Source: CAZUXY01 sp964624235
GTDB lineage: Bacteria; Spirochaetota; UBA4802; UBA5368
Reading direction: 5' to 3'
Assembly: GCA_964624235.1 (NCBI GenBank)
Contig: CAZUXY010000012.1
Location: 18,912-82,911, forward strand
Length of the DNA: 64,000 nucleotides
Shown: piece by piece, positions 24,312-33,464 of the stretch
How the letters are laid out: the number at the start of each line of letters is the position of its first letter
Numbering within the stretch: the stretch's first letter is position 1
Notes under the pieces: model-generated
What the model was told of the DNA's origin: nothing
The model's database searches: none
The model's input: the letters and a program-made list of their open reading frames with translations, nothing else
Position numbers and translations under genes: made by a program

Positions 24312-26600
24312 TCACCCCTTGTCTGTCCGCGCTCCGGTCAGCCTCCCGTCGGCAGGCAGGTATTTCACCAGCAGCACCTGATTCCCCTTACGGTTGTACC
24401 TCACCTCATCGAAAATACTCAGGGCCATTATGATCCCCCTGCCATGCGCCAGCATGCCGTCGCCTGCTATCTTCGCCGCTTCGCTCATCATTTTACCGTG
24501 GTCGAAACCATCACCGTCGTCGGTAATTTTAAAAACCGCCCGTTCGGTGTTTATGGAATACTCGATCCCCACCCTCCGGTCCCGGTATCGCGGGTCGTTC
24601 TGCCTGCGGGCGACGAACTCCAGATAGTTTTCCGACATGGTCTCCCTGGATTTCTCGTCGAAGGTGATGTTCAGGTTCCCGTGCTCAATGGAATTAATGA
24701 TGATTTCGCGCAATCCCATACGCAGCATGGTGATCTGCTGCGGGGAGAGGCGGCCCGCAAGGTTGCGCACCATGCGCCGGCTGATCTCGTCGGAAACGAT
24801 GAGATAGTTCTTTATGCTGTAATGCTGCCGTTCCGACCTGAAAAATTCCAGCAGCGTATCATCGGCCACGCTTATGGCCTTGCCCAGAACCTCGTTCTTG
24901 CCTTCAATGGCGACATGTTCCAGCCGTATCTGAAAATCCCTGGGTTCCGCACCGGAGGGGGGTCTCAGTTTCACCTTGAAATTTACCGGCAGCCGCTGCT
25001 GGAAAAACTCATCAATTTTTTCCCGCACCAGGCTTTTGCCTATGGCTTCCTCGTCAGCCTCAAAATACATCAGATCATTAAGCCGGTATCCGCGCAGTTC
25101 GTCCGCGTTCAGCTTCATTTCCCGTAACATGGCCCGGTTGGCGGTGATGAACCCCAGGTCCTTATCCAGCGAGAAGATTGGATCGCTGCTGCCTTCAACC
25201 AGCAGGCGGTATTTCTCTTCGGATACGGTAATGACACGGTTCGCCTCATCCAGGTCGGAAATTTTCTGTTCGAGTGTCAGATTGAGCTCTCCCACCTGAC
25301 GGTGCACATAGATAAACCGGTTTGCCAGGACCAGCGTGGTGCCCATAACGAACACGAAAAACCCGTAGCGGGTCAACACCAGGTCGTTATGCAGGTACAC
25401 CGCGTCCACAATATCATAAACCGCCGTCGCCGTAAGCACCCCGATCCCGATCAGGAGATTGCCTTCCACGGTGACGGTGAGCGTTTTTACTGCCGCATGA
25501 AGGTACCCCCTCAACGGCCCCGAAATGCCGCGGTTTTCCGCATACCGGCGGTACTGTAAGTAAAAACGGTAAATCATCCGCACCGCAAAATAGTAGGTTA
25601 TGGGGACCAGGGCGGTAAACTGCCATACCCTCAAAACATCCAGGGCAAACGTAACTGGTGCGGGAATGACCGCAATGATGAGAAGACCGCAGAAGATGCC
25701 ATAACCCCTGGCGAAAACGCTCATGCCGGCGTCCTGGATGTAATCGAAAAAAAGACAGATCAGGGGGATCAGGGTGAACAGGCAGCAGAGTTCTATGCGA
25801 AATACCCATTCCGTGTCGGGCAGCAGCGCATACACGGTATGGGTGCGCATGAAGAGGTACACGAAAAGCCCGCTGGAAAAAAGGCCGTACAGCAGGTTCT
25901 GTTTCTCATCCCTTTTCAGTAAAAAAAGGAAAATGTGGTATACACCCACGAAAAAGTAAAGAAAGAGCAGCACCAGCGGGATGGTTTCCGAGTTCAGGTC
26001 CAGCAGCTTTTCATAATCATCGATGATATAGGGCCCGCTCTGGCCCAGTCCTGTATCGTCGAAGGTCGGGTCTCCCACGATACGCAACGCGAGGATATTG
26101 GTTCCCTTTTTCAGTAAACGCGGGTCCAGGGGAAAGTGCACGTCCCTCATCCCCCGCGACCGGGTGATGCGGACTTCGCCGTCCAGGTGCATCTCCCGGC
26201 GTACCGGTGTGCCGTTCAGGTATATCTCCCAGTTGTTGCTGATCTGTGCGAAGTTTATCCCCGGCAGCCGGCCGGGGCGCAGCCATTCAGCATCCAGCTT
26301 GAAAGAGCTTATCATGGTGAAGGTCATGGGCGGATACCTTTTCGGGGAAAAAAAAGTCCTTTGGGGGATGCCCGTCAGGGGGAGGTTCTTTACCATGACC
26401 ACGCGCGCCCCGTTTTTACCAGGGGGTACCCGGTGCCATTTCCCCTCCGAGACATCAGGAAGCCGGTTGATCCATTGCGAGGAGAAGCCCGTGCGTACGT
26501 ACAGATCGCAGGCGGTAAGATCAATGGGTTCCGCTTCGGCGGTGACAACCGCGGTAAATACGACGGCCAGCATGAACAGGATTCTATATATCCCAGTCAT
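24312..26600 (-). CDS. 7TM-DISM sensor with PAS and RsbW-like HATPase
   Basis: A 762-residue membrane sensor. The start at 26600 is chosen over an in-frame codon 40 residues earlier because AAGGAAA precedes it and a signal peptide (MTGIYRILFMLAVVF) begins there. Order: periplasmic jelly-roll-like 7TMR-DISM domain (about 23-205), seven TM helices (about 210-400), coiled coil (about 430-460), PAS (about 462-580) and a HATPase of the RsbW/SpoIIAB type (about 600-755) with GLREIIINSIEHGN and TDDGDGFD. There is no HisKA phosphoacceptor histidine, so it is probably a serine kinase or anti-sigma-like protein. The convergent STAS gene is its likely partner. Confidence 0.83.
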   Translation of the reverse strand: MTGIYRILFMLAVVFTAVVTAEAEPIDLTACDLYVRTGFSSQWINRLPDVSEGKWHRVPPGKNGARVVMVKNLPLTGIPQRTFFSPKRYPPMTFTMISSFKLDAEWLRPGRLPGINFAQISNNWEIYLNGTPVRREMHLDGEVRITRSRGMRDVHFPLDPRLLKKGTNILALRIVGDPTFDDTGLGQSGPYIIDDYEKLLDLNSETIPLVLLFLYFFVGVYHIFLFLLKRDEKQNLLYGLFSSGLFVYLFMRTHTVYALLPDTEWVFRIELCCLFTLIPLICLFFDYIQDAGMSVFARGYGIFCGLLIIAVIPAPVTFALDVLRVWQFTALVPITYYFAVRMIYRFYLQYRRYAENRGISGPLRGYLHAAVKTLTVTVEGNLLIGIGVLTATAVYDIVDAVYLHNDLVLTRYGFFVFVMGTTLVLANRFIYVHRQVGELNLTLEQKISDLDEANRVITVSEEKYRLLVEGSSDPIFSLDKDLGFITANRAMLREMKLNADELRGYRLNDLMYFEADEEAIGKSLVREKIDEFFQQRLPVNFKVKLRPPSGAEPRDFQIRLEHVAIEGKNEVLGKAISVADDTLLEFFRSERQHYSIKNYLIVSDEISRRMVRNLAGRLSPQQITMLRMGLREIIINSIEHGNLNITFDEKSRETMSENYLEFVARRQNDPRYRDRRVGIEYSINTERAVFKITDDGDGFDHGKMMSEAAKIAGDGMLAHGRGIIMALSIFDEVRYNRKGNQVLLVKYLPADGRLTGARTDKG

Positions 26601-26838
26601 TATGTTTTCCTTGCCGAACAACTCACTGCTTCGGATTGCGAAAGGTTTTGGTGTTTTATTACAGCACCCGATCGATCGGGGCAGGATCAACAGGTTATCA
26701 ACGACAGGGCCTGTAATCAAGCGAAAAAGCGGTCACCGCGGCCGCACTGTTTCCCTCCTGTACGACCTGTGACCGTTAAAAACCGGTGCGACCGGATGTT
26801 TTCAACACCGCTTTTCCTGGAACCGGGAGCACGGAACT
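26601..26838. other. intergenic region upstream of divergent sensor and ligase genes
   Basis: Together with 26839-27038 this makes about 440 bases between the sensor (minus) and the acyl-CoA-ligase-like gene (plus). No convincing coding frame. ATCGATCG-like direct repeats occur near 26670. The plus-strand promoter and leader are listed separately. Confidence 0.4.
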
Positions 26839-26867
26839 TTGACGTGCGCAGGCATGTGTGATATAAT
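26839..26867 (+). promoter_or_regulatory. strong sigma-70-like promoter of the ligase gene
   Basis: TTGACG (26839-26844) and a perfect TATAAT (26862-26867) are spaced by 17 bases. Transcription from here would give a leader of about 165 bases before the start codon at 27039. Confidence 0.6.
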
Positions 26868-26916
26868 TGATAAATGCCTTACGATTTAACGTCACGCGTG
26901 GAGTTTGCATAAAAAA

Positions 26917-26956
26917 CCGGTTTTCCCCATATATACGGCCGTACCCGTAAAACCGG
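26917..26956 (+). other. stem-loop in the ligase 5' leader
   Basis: CCGGTTTT (26917-26924) pairs perfectly with AAAACCGG (26949-26956). The loop contains its own small palindrome ACGGCCGT. The hairpin lies inside the expected 5' untranslated leader and may affect termination, RNA stability or translation. It does not match any riboswitch I recognise. Confidence 0.35.
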
Positions 26957-27038
26957 ATTATTATGTATTTAAGGAAATATCGGTATTTTCCGCTGTGGAA
27001 TCCAATGAGCAGAACCTGAAAGGACTGGAGGAATTATT

Positions 27039-28709
27039 ATGAAAGCGTATCCATGGCATGGGACATACCCTATGGGCATACCCCCGAGCATAACCATAGA
27101 ACACACTACGCTGCCCGAGATATTCACCAGTACCACCGTAAAATACCCTGAACGGCCGGCCGTGATTTTCATGGAAAGGGAATATACCTACGGCGAGATG
27201 GAGATAATGATAAACCGCCTTGCAAACGCGCTGAAAAGCCTGGGCATCCGCAGGGGCGACAGGATCGCCATACTCATGCCGAACCTCCCTCAACTGGTAG
27301 TCAGCTACATCGCCATATGGAAAATCGGGGCGGTCGCCGTCCCCAATAATCCCGTCTATACGAAATATGAACTGGAGTATCATCTCAACGATTCAGGCGC
27401 AAAGATGATCATTGTGCAGGACGTATTCGCGCCGCGGATAGAAGAGGTGCGCCCCAGGACCGGCATAACCAGAATCATCGTATCGCACCTCAACGACTGT
27501 GCGGATTTTCTTTCGCGGAGGGGAACGCCGGCCGCGGTGAAAACTGCGGCGAAAAAAACAGCTGACCAGTCGGAAACCCTCGATCTGCTGGGCCTTCTGC
27601 TCGATTCATCCTCTGATTTCACCGATCCACCGCCGGAAATAAATGATCTCGCCCTGATACCCTACAGCGGGGGGCAGACGGGAAAACCGACAGGGGTCAT
27701 GATCACCCACATGAACCTTACCGGCATTACCCAGATCATGCGTGCATGGTTTTACGAACTCAGCGAAACCCGCGAGAGGGTCCTGGGCATTCTTCCTCTC
27801 TATCACATGGCCGCGTTCAATGCCGTCATGAGCATGAGCATCATCAACGGGTGGAGCATGGTGCTGGTGTTGAGTCCCGATCCCAGGGAGGCGCTCGCCG
27901 CCATCAACAAATACCGCCCCACCCTGATCCCTGTGGTGCCCGCGATCCTGGCGGGCATGCTGAAGCTTCCCGGTTTCCGAAAGGCCGACCTTTCGTTCGT
28001 TAAGGCGTTTTTCTCCCGGTCGGTGTCCCTGGACCGTGAGCGTATCGAGGAGCTGAAAAAAATATCCGGCGCGGAAATCATAGAAGCCTACGGCATGACC
28101 GAGTCAACCGCACTGTTGACGCTGACCCCCTGGAAAGGCGGATTACGACCGGGGAGTGTGGGGGTGCCGGTGCCGAACACCGAAGTCAGGATAGTCGATG
28201 TAGAGCACGGCACCAGTGATGTACGCACAGGGGAAGCGGGAGAAATTATTTTCAGGGGGCCCCAGATGACCCCGGGATATTACAATGATGACGAAGAATC
28301 CGAGGAGTCCATAAGGAACGGTTGGTTCTTCACGGGGGACATCGGCAGAATGGACGAAGACGGCTACATCTATATACTGGACAGAAAAAAGGAGCTTATC
28401 GTCGCTGGAGGATACAACATATATCCGCGCGAGGTGGAGGAGATCCTTATCGAGCATCCCAGGGTGATGGAAGTATGCGTCATCGGGATTCCTGAAAAAC
28501 ACGCATGGGAGAAGGTCAAGGCCTTCGTCGTCCCCAGAAAGGGGGAATCCGTCACCAGGGAAGAACTCGAATCCTTCTGCAGGGAGCGCCTTTCCGCGTA
28601 CAAGGTACCGAGGGTGTTCGAGATCATGGACGGCCTCCCGAAAACCCAGATGAAAAGGACACTGCGGCGCAAGCTGCGTGAAATGGAATTGAAAAAAGCC
28701 GGCCGTTAA
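27039..28709 (+). CDS. acyl-CoA ligase-like ANL enzyme with unusual P-loop
   Basis: A 556-residue AMP-forming ligase of the fatty-acyl-CoA synthetase type. The C-terminal motifs are intact: YGMTEST, NGWFFTGDIGRMDEDGYIY and YNIYPREVEE, and a lysine in KTQMKRTLRRKLR that could be the catalytic one. The P-loop is atypical: YSGGQTGKPTG replaces the usual TSGTTG-x-PKG, losing both hydroxyl positions and the conserved lysine. A low-complexity insert lies at about 160-190. The start follows GGAGG with an 8-base spacer and a 165-base leader with a stem-loop. Its stop overlaps the pyrophosphatase stop by four bases. Substrate unknown. Confidence 0.85.
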   Translation: MKAYPWHGTYPMGIPPSITIEHTTLPEIFTSTTVKYPERPAVIFMEREYTYGEMEIMINRLANALKSLGIRRGDRIAILMPNLPQLVVSYIAIWKIGAVAVPNNPVYTKYELEYHLNDSGAKMIIVQDVFAPRIEEVRPRTGITRIIVSHLNDCADFLSRRGTPAAVKTAAKKTADQSETLDLLGLLLDSSSDFTDPPPEINDLALIPYSGGQTGKPTGVMITHMNLTGITQIMRAWFYELSETRERVLGILPLYHMAAFNAVMSMSIINGWSMVLVLSPDPREALAAINKYRPTLIPVVPAILAGMLKLPGFRKADLSFVKAFFSRSVSLDRERIEELKKISGAEIIEAYGMTESTALLTLTPWKGGLRPGSVGVPVPNTEVRIVDVEHGTSDVRTGEAGEIIFRGPQMTPGYYNDDEESEESIRNGWFFTGDIGRMDEDGYIYILDRKKELIVAGGYNIYPREVEEILIEHPRVMEVCVIGIPEKHAWEKVKAFVVPRKGESVTREELESFCRERLSAYKVPRVFEIMDGLPKTQMKRTLRRKLREMELKKAGR

Positions 28710-30373
28710 ACCGGTATGTTCTTGCCCGACCTCAGGTAGTTGAGGTCTTCAAGCACCCGAAGTATCTCGGGAAGCAACTGTTTTTTCCTGGAGAGTACCC
28801 CCGGGAGGGAATACGCGTTTTTCTCCACGGCATTGTACCGCAACATTGCCTCACCCGGAGGGAAATCGGTTGCCAGGAGCAGGCTGTCCTCGTGTATGAT
28901 GTCCGTAACCAGAAGCATCGCCCAGTCGAGGGACCTCTCGGATTTCATGCCGTACAGCGCCTTTACGAGAGCGTCTTTGACTTCGCTCACTTCTTCCAGT
29001 GAAACGACCTCAACCTGGCCTATGCCCACCGCGGTCCCGAATTCAGTGTACACCTTGAAGTCAGCGGCAACGATTTCACGAGGCACCCTGACACGCATGC
29101 TGTCCGCCGACGAGAATATCTCCTGTCCAAGCTTTTCCCAATCCAGGCCTGAAATCCGCGCCAGTTCCCCGACGGCAGTCTGATCGTCAGGCGTGGTAGT
29201 GGGCGACTTCAGGAACGCGGTATCCGAGAGCACTCCCGCCAGCAGCAGGCAGGCGTTTGCCGGATCCAGGGGTGCTCCATGGTAGCGATAGAGCTGGTAT
29301 ACAAGGGTACATGTGCTCCCCACGGGCTTTGCGTACACGTATATCGGCGTGTGGGTCCTGATGGTCCCAAGACGGTGATGATCGATGATCTCCACAATCT
29401 CCGCGTTCTCGGCGCCGTCGACGGCCTGCGCCAGTTCGTTATGGTCCATCAGTATGAGTTTCTTCATCCTTTTTTTGATCAGATCCGAACGGGTGACTAT
29501 GCCGACCAACCGGTTCCCGTCAAGCACGGGCAGGCCCCTGAACCCCGTCTGCAGCATCAGGTCCCTGGTGTACTCCACCGAATCCCCCTCCCTGACCCCC
29601 GGTATGCGCTCGTTCATAATGGATTTGGTGGGGGCGCAGAACATGAGCAGGCGATGGGTCTCGGCGGTGTCCAGTTTCGAGATGAACACCCAGCCGCGGT
29701 AGTTTTCGAAATCAAAATCAAGCTCCGAGGCGTCTTCAACGCCGGTTATTACAATCGCGGGCATCTGCTGTTCCAGCGCGAACCTTATTATTTCAGGTCG
29801 TTTACCCGACACGAGCACCGTTTCTTCAGGCACGAGATTCTTCAGAAGACTGATGGAGCGCTCATAGGGCATGGCGCCGATTACGATCCCGGCAGTGAAT
29901 TCCTTCCTGTCGCCGCGTTTTACCATAGTACCCCTCAGCACTTTCCCGAAATTCTCGGCCCTGAAAAGATACCGGGGCTTCAGGGAAATATCGTCGCCAA
30001 GATAAAAATTCGCTATCTCGAAAAAGGTAATGACGCCGCTGAAGAGACCGTCAGTCCCCAGCACCGGGGTAATGCGGATCTTCAGTTCCTCCATGTTGCG
30101 CATTACATGATAGACCGGTTCGTCTACTCCCACGGATACGACCTCGCGGGTCATTATATCATTCACCCTTGGTATTACGTCCCTGATGAATTCCGGCGGG
30201 GTAACGCCGGCTTTTTCAAAGACAAACCTGGTCTGCCGTCCCAGGTTTCCGCACCTGACCGCCTTGTAACTCACGGAACCGTCGATCAGGTTTTTCAGAT
30301 GCGCGTAGCAGTACGCGGAACAGATCGAATCGGTGTCAGGATTCTTGTGGCCTATCACGAATATGGTTTCCAT
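28706..30373 (-). CDS. ppaC: family II inorganic pyrophosphatase with CBS and DRTGG domains
   Basis: Hydrolyses pyrophosphate with Mn2+ or Co2+ in a DHH/DHHA2 fold. The 555-residue length and the split catalytic domain show the regulated CBS-PPase type. GHKNPDTDS lies at the N-terminus, then a CBS domain (about 72-125), DRTGG (about 130-245), second CBS (about 250-310), the DHH metal motifs (MDHNE, IDHHR) and the DHHA2 part ending in SRKKQLLP. CBS-PPases are activated or inhibited by adenine nucleotides and diadenosine polyphosphates. An ANL ligase that releases PPi is encoded on the other strand with overlapping 3' ends, so removal of its product is plausible but not a regulon proof. Confidence 0.95.
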   Translation of the reverse strand: METIFVIGHKNPDTDSICSAYCYAHLKNLIDGSVSYKAVRCGNLGRQTRFVFEKAGVTPPEFIRDVIPRVNDIMTREVVSVGVDEPVYHVMRNMEELKIRITPVLGTDGLFSGVITFFEIANFYLGDDISLKPRYLFRAENFGKVLRGTMVKRGDRKEFTAGIVIGAMPYERSISLLKNLVPEETVLVSGKRPEIIRFALEQQMPAIVITGVEDASELDFDFENYRGWVFISKLDTAETHRLLMFCAPTKSIMNERIPGVREGDSVEYTRDLMLQTGFRGLPVLDGNRLVGIVTRSDLIKKRMKKLILMDHNELAQAVDGAENAEIVEIIDHHRLGTIRTHTPIYVYAKPVGSTCTLVYQLYRYHGAPLDPANACLLLAGVLSDTAFLKSPTTTPDDQTAVGELARISGLDWEKLGQEIFSSADSMRVRVPREIVAADFKVYTEFGTAVGIGQVEVVSLEEVSEVKDALVKALYGMKSERSLDWAMLLVTDIIHEDSLLLATDFPPGEAMLRYNAVEKNAYSLPGVLSRKKQLLPEILRVLEDLNYLRSGKNIPV

Positions 30374-30579
30374 TACAGATTCCCCGGTAGTATCGTCAGG
30401 CCCTCCCCCGCAGGCCGGAGGAGAACCCTTTGTTCAGGTGGCGTCTCAGCGGATAGGGGAACGGATTATTCCCACGGCTGAGCGACCATTAGTTAATTGT
30501 ACCTTGTCGCGGGGAACAGACTAAATATTTTCACAGTTCAGGGAGGAGGGTGTCGTTTATTGAATCCAGTCACAACAGT

Positions 30580-30607
30580 GGACCCGGTACACCCATGTAC
30601 CGGGTCC
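30580..30607. terminator. perfect 12-bp hairpin between ppaC and the MCP gene
   Basis: GGACCCGGTACA and TGTACCGGGTCC form a perfect stem with a four-base CCCA loop. It lies 49 bases past the MCP stop (minus strand) and upstream of ppaC. No clear T run follows, so I call it a probable Rho-assisted or 3'-processing hairpin for the MCP mRNA. Confidence 0.5.
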
Positions 30608-30655
30608 TTCCCTGTAATCGGTTTCGCTTATGTTACGATGCGGAGCGCCGAAGGA

Positions 30656-32755
30656 TCAAATCCTGAAAAACTTGATCTTTTCCAGCAGATTGTCGGCCAT
30701 TTTCGAAAACTCGTCGGTTTTGGCCGCCAGTTCCTCCGTCCCCGACGCATTGGACTGGGTGAGGTCGTTGATGTTGCTCACGGATTTTACGATTTCCCCG
30801 GTGGCGGTTTTCTGTTCCTCGGTGGCGATCTTTATTTCATGCGCCCGCTGCTGCACATCGCCCGCTTCCCTGGTCACCACGTCGTTGATCTCCAGCTGTT
30901 TTTGCATAAACGACGAGACATTGGCCATACTGTCGGTGATGGACCGGATATCCTTGATGATGGTACCGATGCTTTCCACCGTTTCAATGGCTCCGGCGAG
31001 GCCGGTGTTAATCTCGTTCTCGTTGATCTTTATCAGGTTCTCGATATCCTTTATACTCTTCGAGGTTTCGTCGGCCAGTTTCGAGATCTCGTCGGCAACA
31101 ACGGCGAAACCCCTGCCGGCGTCCCCCGCGCGGGCCGCTTCTATGGCCGCGTTCAGGGACAGCAGATTGATCTGTTCGGAAACATTGTTGATGAGTACTA
31201 TGATGTCACCCATCTTTTTCGAACTCTCGGTGATATTTTTCATGCTTTCCGACATGCTTCCCAGGGTGCTGCTGCTCTTGTTCGCCCTTTCGGCTATGGA
31301 GGTGGAAAGCTTATTGGCGTCGGTGATGGCTTTTTCGGTTTCGTGTATGATGCCCGAAAGATCATTGATGTTTTCCAACAGGGACTCCAGGCGCCGTGAC
31401 TGGTCAGAGGTGCTGTTGGCCACGTTCTCCACGCCCGAAGAGATCTCCTCGATGGTGGCGGTCACTTCTTCGGCGGATGCTGCCTGGTCCTGCGCGTTCT
31501 GGGTGAATGATGAGGTGGTCGCCGAAATATCGTCGGCGGAGATCGAGAGCTGGTCGGCAACCTGCTTGATGTCCTTTATGATGCCGTGCACCTTCGTCAC
31601 CAGGTTCCTGAGCGCGACCAGCATCATACTCATCTCGTCGGTGCCGGTAGATTCGATTTCCACTTTAAGATCGCCCTCGGCGATCGTTTTTGTGACGTCC
31701 ACCACGTTCTGTATGGGCTCATTGAGCCTGCGGGCGAAGGTGATGGAACTAAACACTATGAGTCCCGCGGCGATAAGGATGATCGCGAGCATTACCCATA
31801 CCAGCATGCGGGCCGAAGAAAGTATATAGCTCTGGGGCAAAAACAACGCGATGGAATAGCCGGCGGATTGAATGGGCGCATAGAAGGCGTACATTGTACG
31901 CCCCGTACCGGTCTCCGTAAAGGTCAGGTATCCGTTCTGGCCGGCCAGCATCTTTTTCCCGAGATCCTTGACGGCGGGGTTGGGATCATCGGTGATTTTA
32001 TCCATTACGATCTTTTTCTTTCCCTTCTCATCCTCCCCCAGGTGTATGACCTTTTTCTCGTTCCAGTGATAGATGTACATACCGCTGTGGGTCACGATAC
32101 AGAACCTGGCGCTTTCGCCGAAGATATCGCCCAGTTCCTTTTTAATGGCGTTCACCTCGGTGCTGACCGATTCGAAGGTGACCGCCCCCGATATCATGCC
32201 CTTGATCGCGTTATCCTCCACGATGCTGCTGGCCACCATGATCTGCCGTGCGCCAGTGGTCATGGATATCATGGGGTCCGACACGTACACGGGATCGCCG
32301 GGCTTCGCCTTCTCGCCGGCGGTTTTCTGCCAGTAATCCCTTTTCTTGATACTGTTCAGCTCCGCTTTGGGATTCTTATCATCTTTGCTGCTGAGTCCGC
32401 CCTGGGCGGGGTTCCCCGCGCCGGTAACAAAGTAGTGTCCGTCTCTACGCCCCACCACGAATTTCTCGAAAATATCGTTCAACCTTTTCAGTTCGCTATG
32501 ACAGTAAGGACCCAGAACTTTCCAGTCCATGCTCAACGCCCTGCGTGTATTGGCATATGCTGAAACAAGCAGCATGCGTTCTTTAAAGTAGCCCGAAAAC
32601 CTTGAAGCACTGCCCCTGATCGCTTCATTTGAAAGCTGGATCGTGTTTTTTTTCACCTGACTCGTGCTTATTACCACGGCAATTATCATGCCGATCAGAA
32701 AGGGGATCATCGCTACGGATAAAAAGGCTATGGTTATTTTTGTCCTCAGTTTCAT
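30656..32755 (-). CDS. methyl-accepting chemotaxis protein with dCache-type sensor
   Basis: A 699-residue chemoreceptor. TM1 (about 8-30), a double-Cache-like periplasmic domain (about 40-310) with KKRDYWQ and YVSDPMIS, TM2 (about 317-340), HAMP (about 341-395) and a signalling domain (about 400-690). The hairpin tip SEQINLLSLNAAIEAARAGDAGRGFAVVADE is well preserved, although only part of it needs to be quoted for recognition. The ligand class of this Cache type is often amino acids or organic acids. There is no C-terminal CheR-binding pentapeptide. It is divergent from the zinc-ribbon gene with an AT-rich region and an inverted repeat between. Confidence 0.95.
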   Translation of the reverse strand: MKLRTKITIAFLSVAMIPFLIGMIIAVVISTSQVKKNTIQLSNEAIRGSASRFSGYFKERMLLVSAYANTRRALSMDWKVLGPYCHSELKRLNDIFEKFVVGRRDGHYFVTGAGNPAQGGLSSKDDKNPKAELNSIKKRDYWQKTAGEKAKPGDPVYVSDPMISMTTGARQIMVASSIVEDNAIKGMISGAVTFESVSTEVNAIKKELGDIFGESARFCIVTHSGMYIYHWNEKKVIHLGEDEKGKKKIVMDKITDDPNPAVKDLGKKMLAGQNGYLTFTETGTGRTMYAFYAPIQSAGYSIALFLPQSYILSSARMLVWVMLAIILIAAGLIVFSSITFARRLNEPIQNVVDVTKTIAEGDLKVEIESTGTDEMSMMLVALRNLVTKVHGIIKDIKQVADQLSISADDISATTSSFTQNAQDQAASAEEVTATIEEISSGVENVANSTSDQSRRLESLLENINDLSGIIHETEKAITDANKLSTSIAERANKSSSTLGSMSESMKNITESSKKMGDIIVLINNVSEQINLLSLNAAIEAARAGDAGRGFAVVADEISKLADETSKSIKDIENLIKINENEINTGLAGAIETVESIGTIIKDIRSITDSMANVSSFMQKQLEINDVVTREAGDVQQRAHEIKIATEEQKTATGEIVKSVSNINDLTQSNASGTEELAAKTDEFSKMADNLLEKIKFFRI

Positions 32756-32896
32756 GACTCCTCCTGCGTTTCTATTGCCTGGCCCTCTGGTTTTAAAAAA
32801 ACTCTTTCTTTATTTTAAGCTTATCTGAAAATAATTACAATACAAGTAAATTTCTTAAAATGCTCAAAAAATACATTAAGGGAATTCATTAATACC

Positions 32897-32917
32897 CTGT
32901 AAGAATTATACTTACAG
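32897..32917. repeat. 7-bp inverted repeat in divergent intergenic region
   Basis: CTGTAAG-N7-CTTACAG (32897-32917) is perfect. It lies in an AT-rich region 142 bases before the MCP gene and 116 bases before the zinc-ribbon gene. It is a plausible operator for either. No regulator gene is nearby. Confidence 0.35.
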
Positions 32918-33032
32918 TATTTTATGATTTCGGTCAACGCTGAAATTATTTACATTGAGAGTGTCCTTGTGTTGGCGCATGTCCGTTCGCCGGTGATTGA
33001 CCGTTCCACTATACGTAAAAAAGGGGTAACCT

Positions 33033-33257
33033 ATGGGAAAAGAATCGCTGTTTAATACTAAAACCCGCTGTGACCGTTGCGGCGGGCCCCTCGGTTCATA
33101 CATGAAGAGCTTTTTTACCGACGAAATACTGTGCAGACAGTGTTCGGAATATGAGGACTCGTTCAAACTTGAGATGCGCAAGCGGGGAATGAACCCGCGG
33201 GACTATGCCGGTTGCGGTTACATGCCCGACATTGCGTCACGTAAGGGTGACGAATAA
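33033..33257 (+). CDS. small zinc-ribbon protein
   Basis: A 74-residue cytoplasmic protein with two CxxC pairs: C13/C16 (CDRC) and C34/C37 (CRQC), spaced for one zinc ribbon. The rest is charged (KLEMRKRGMNPRDYAGCGY). AGGGG precedes the start, and an intrinsic terminator follows 18 bases after the stop, so this is a single-gene unit. Conserved proteins of this kind have been seen in several phyla; no function is established from the sequence. Confidence 0.72.
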   Translation: MGKESLFNTKTRCDRCGGPLGSYMKSFFTDEILCRQCSEYEDSFKLEMRKRGMNPRDYAGCGYMPDIASRKGDE

Positions 33258-33274
33258 TCTCGAATATGTCGATT

Positions 33275-33297
33275 CCCCCGCATCTGTCGGGGTTTTT
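33275..33297 (+). terminator. intrinsic terminator
   Basis: A CCCCG / CGGGG stem with a 7-base loop (CATCTGT), followed directly by TTTTT, 18 bases after the zinc-ribbon stop codon. Confidence 0.65.
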
Positions 33298-33464
33298 GTG
33301 TACAGGCACATCCTGAGAAATATAGTTATCCGGGGGAACCAGGAACATCATGACGATAAGCAAGGCCGGAGAGGGCAGGTATAAAAAACAACGTGCTTTA
33401 TATATTTCTCACGAACGATTGATGCGCGGGAAGATTCCACGCGCTCCAGTAAATAACGCTCACA

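Noticed and set aside
29279..30481. 400-residue frame on the plus strand opposite ppaC
   Set aside because: Antisense shadow of the pyrophosphatase gene, with no homologous motifs.
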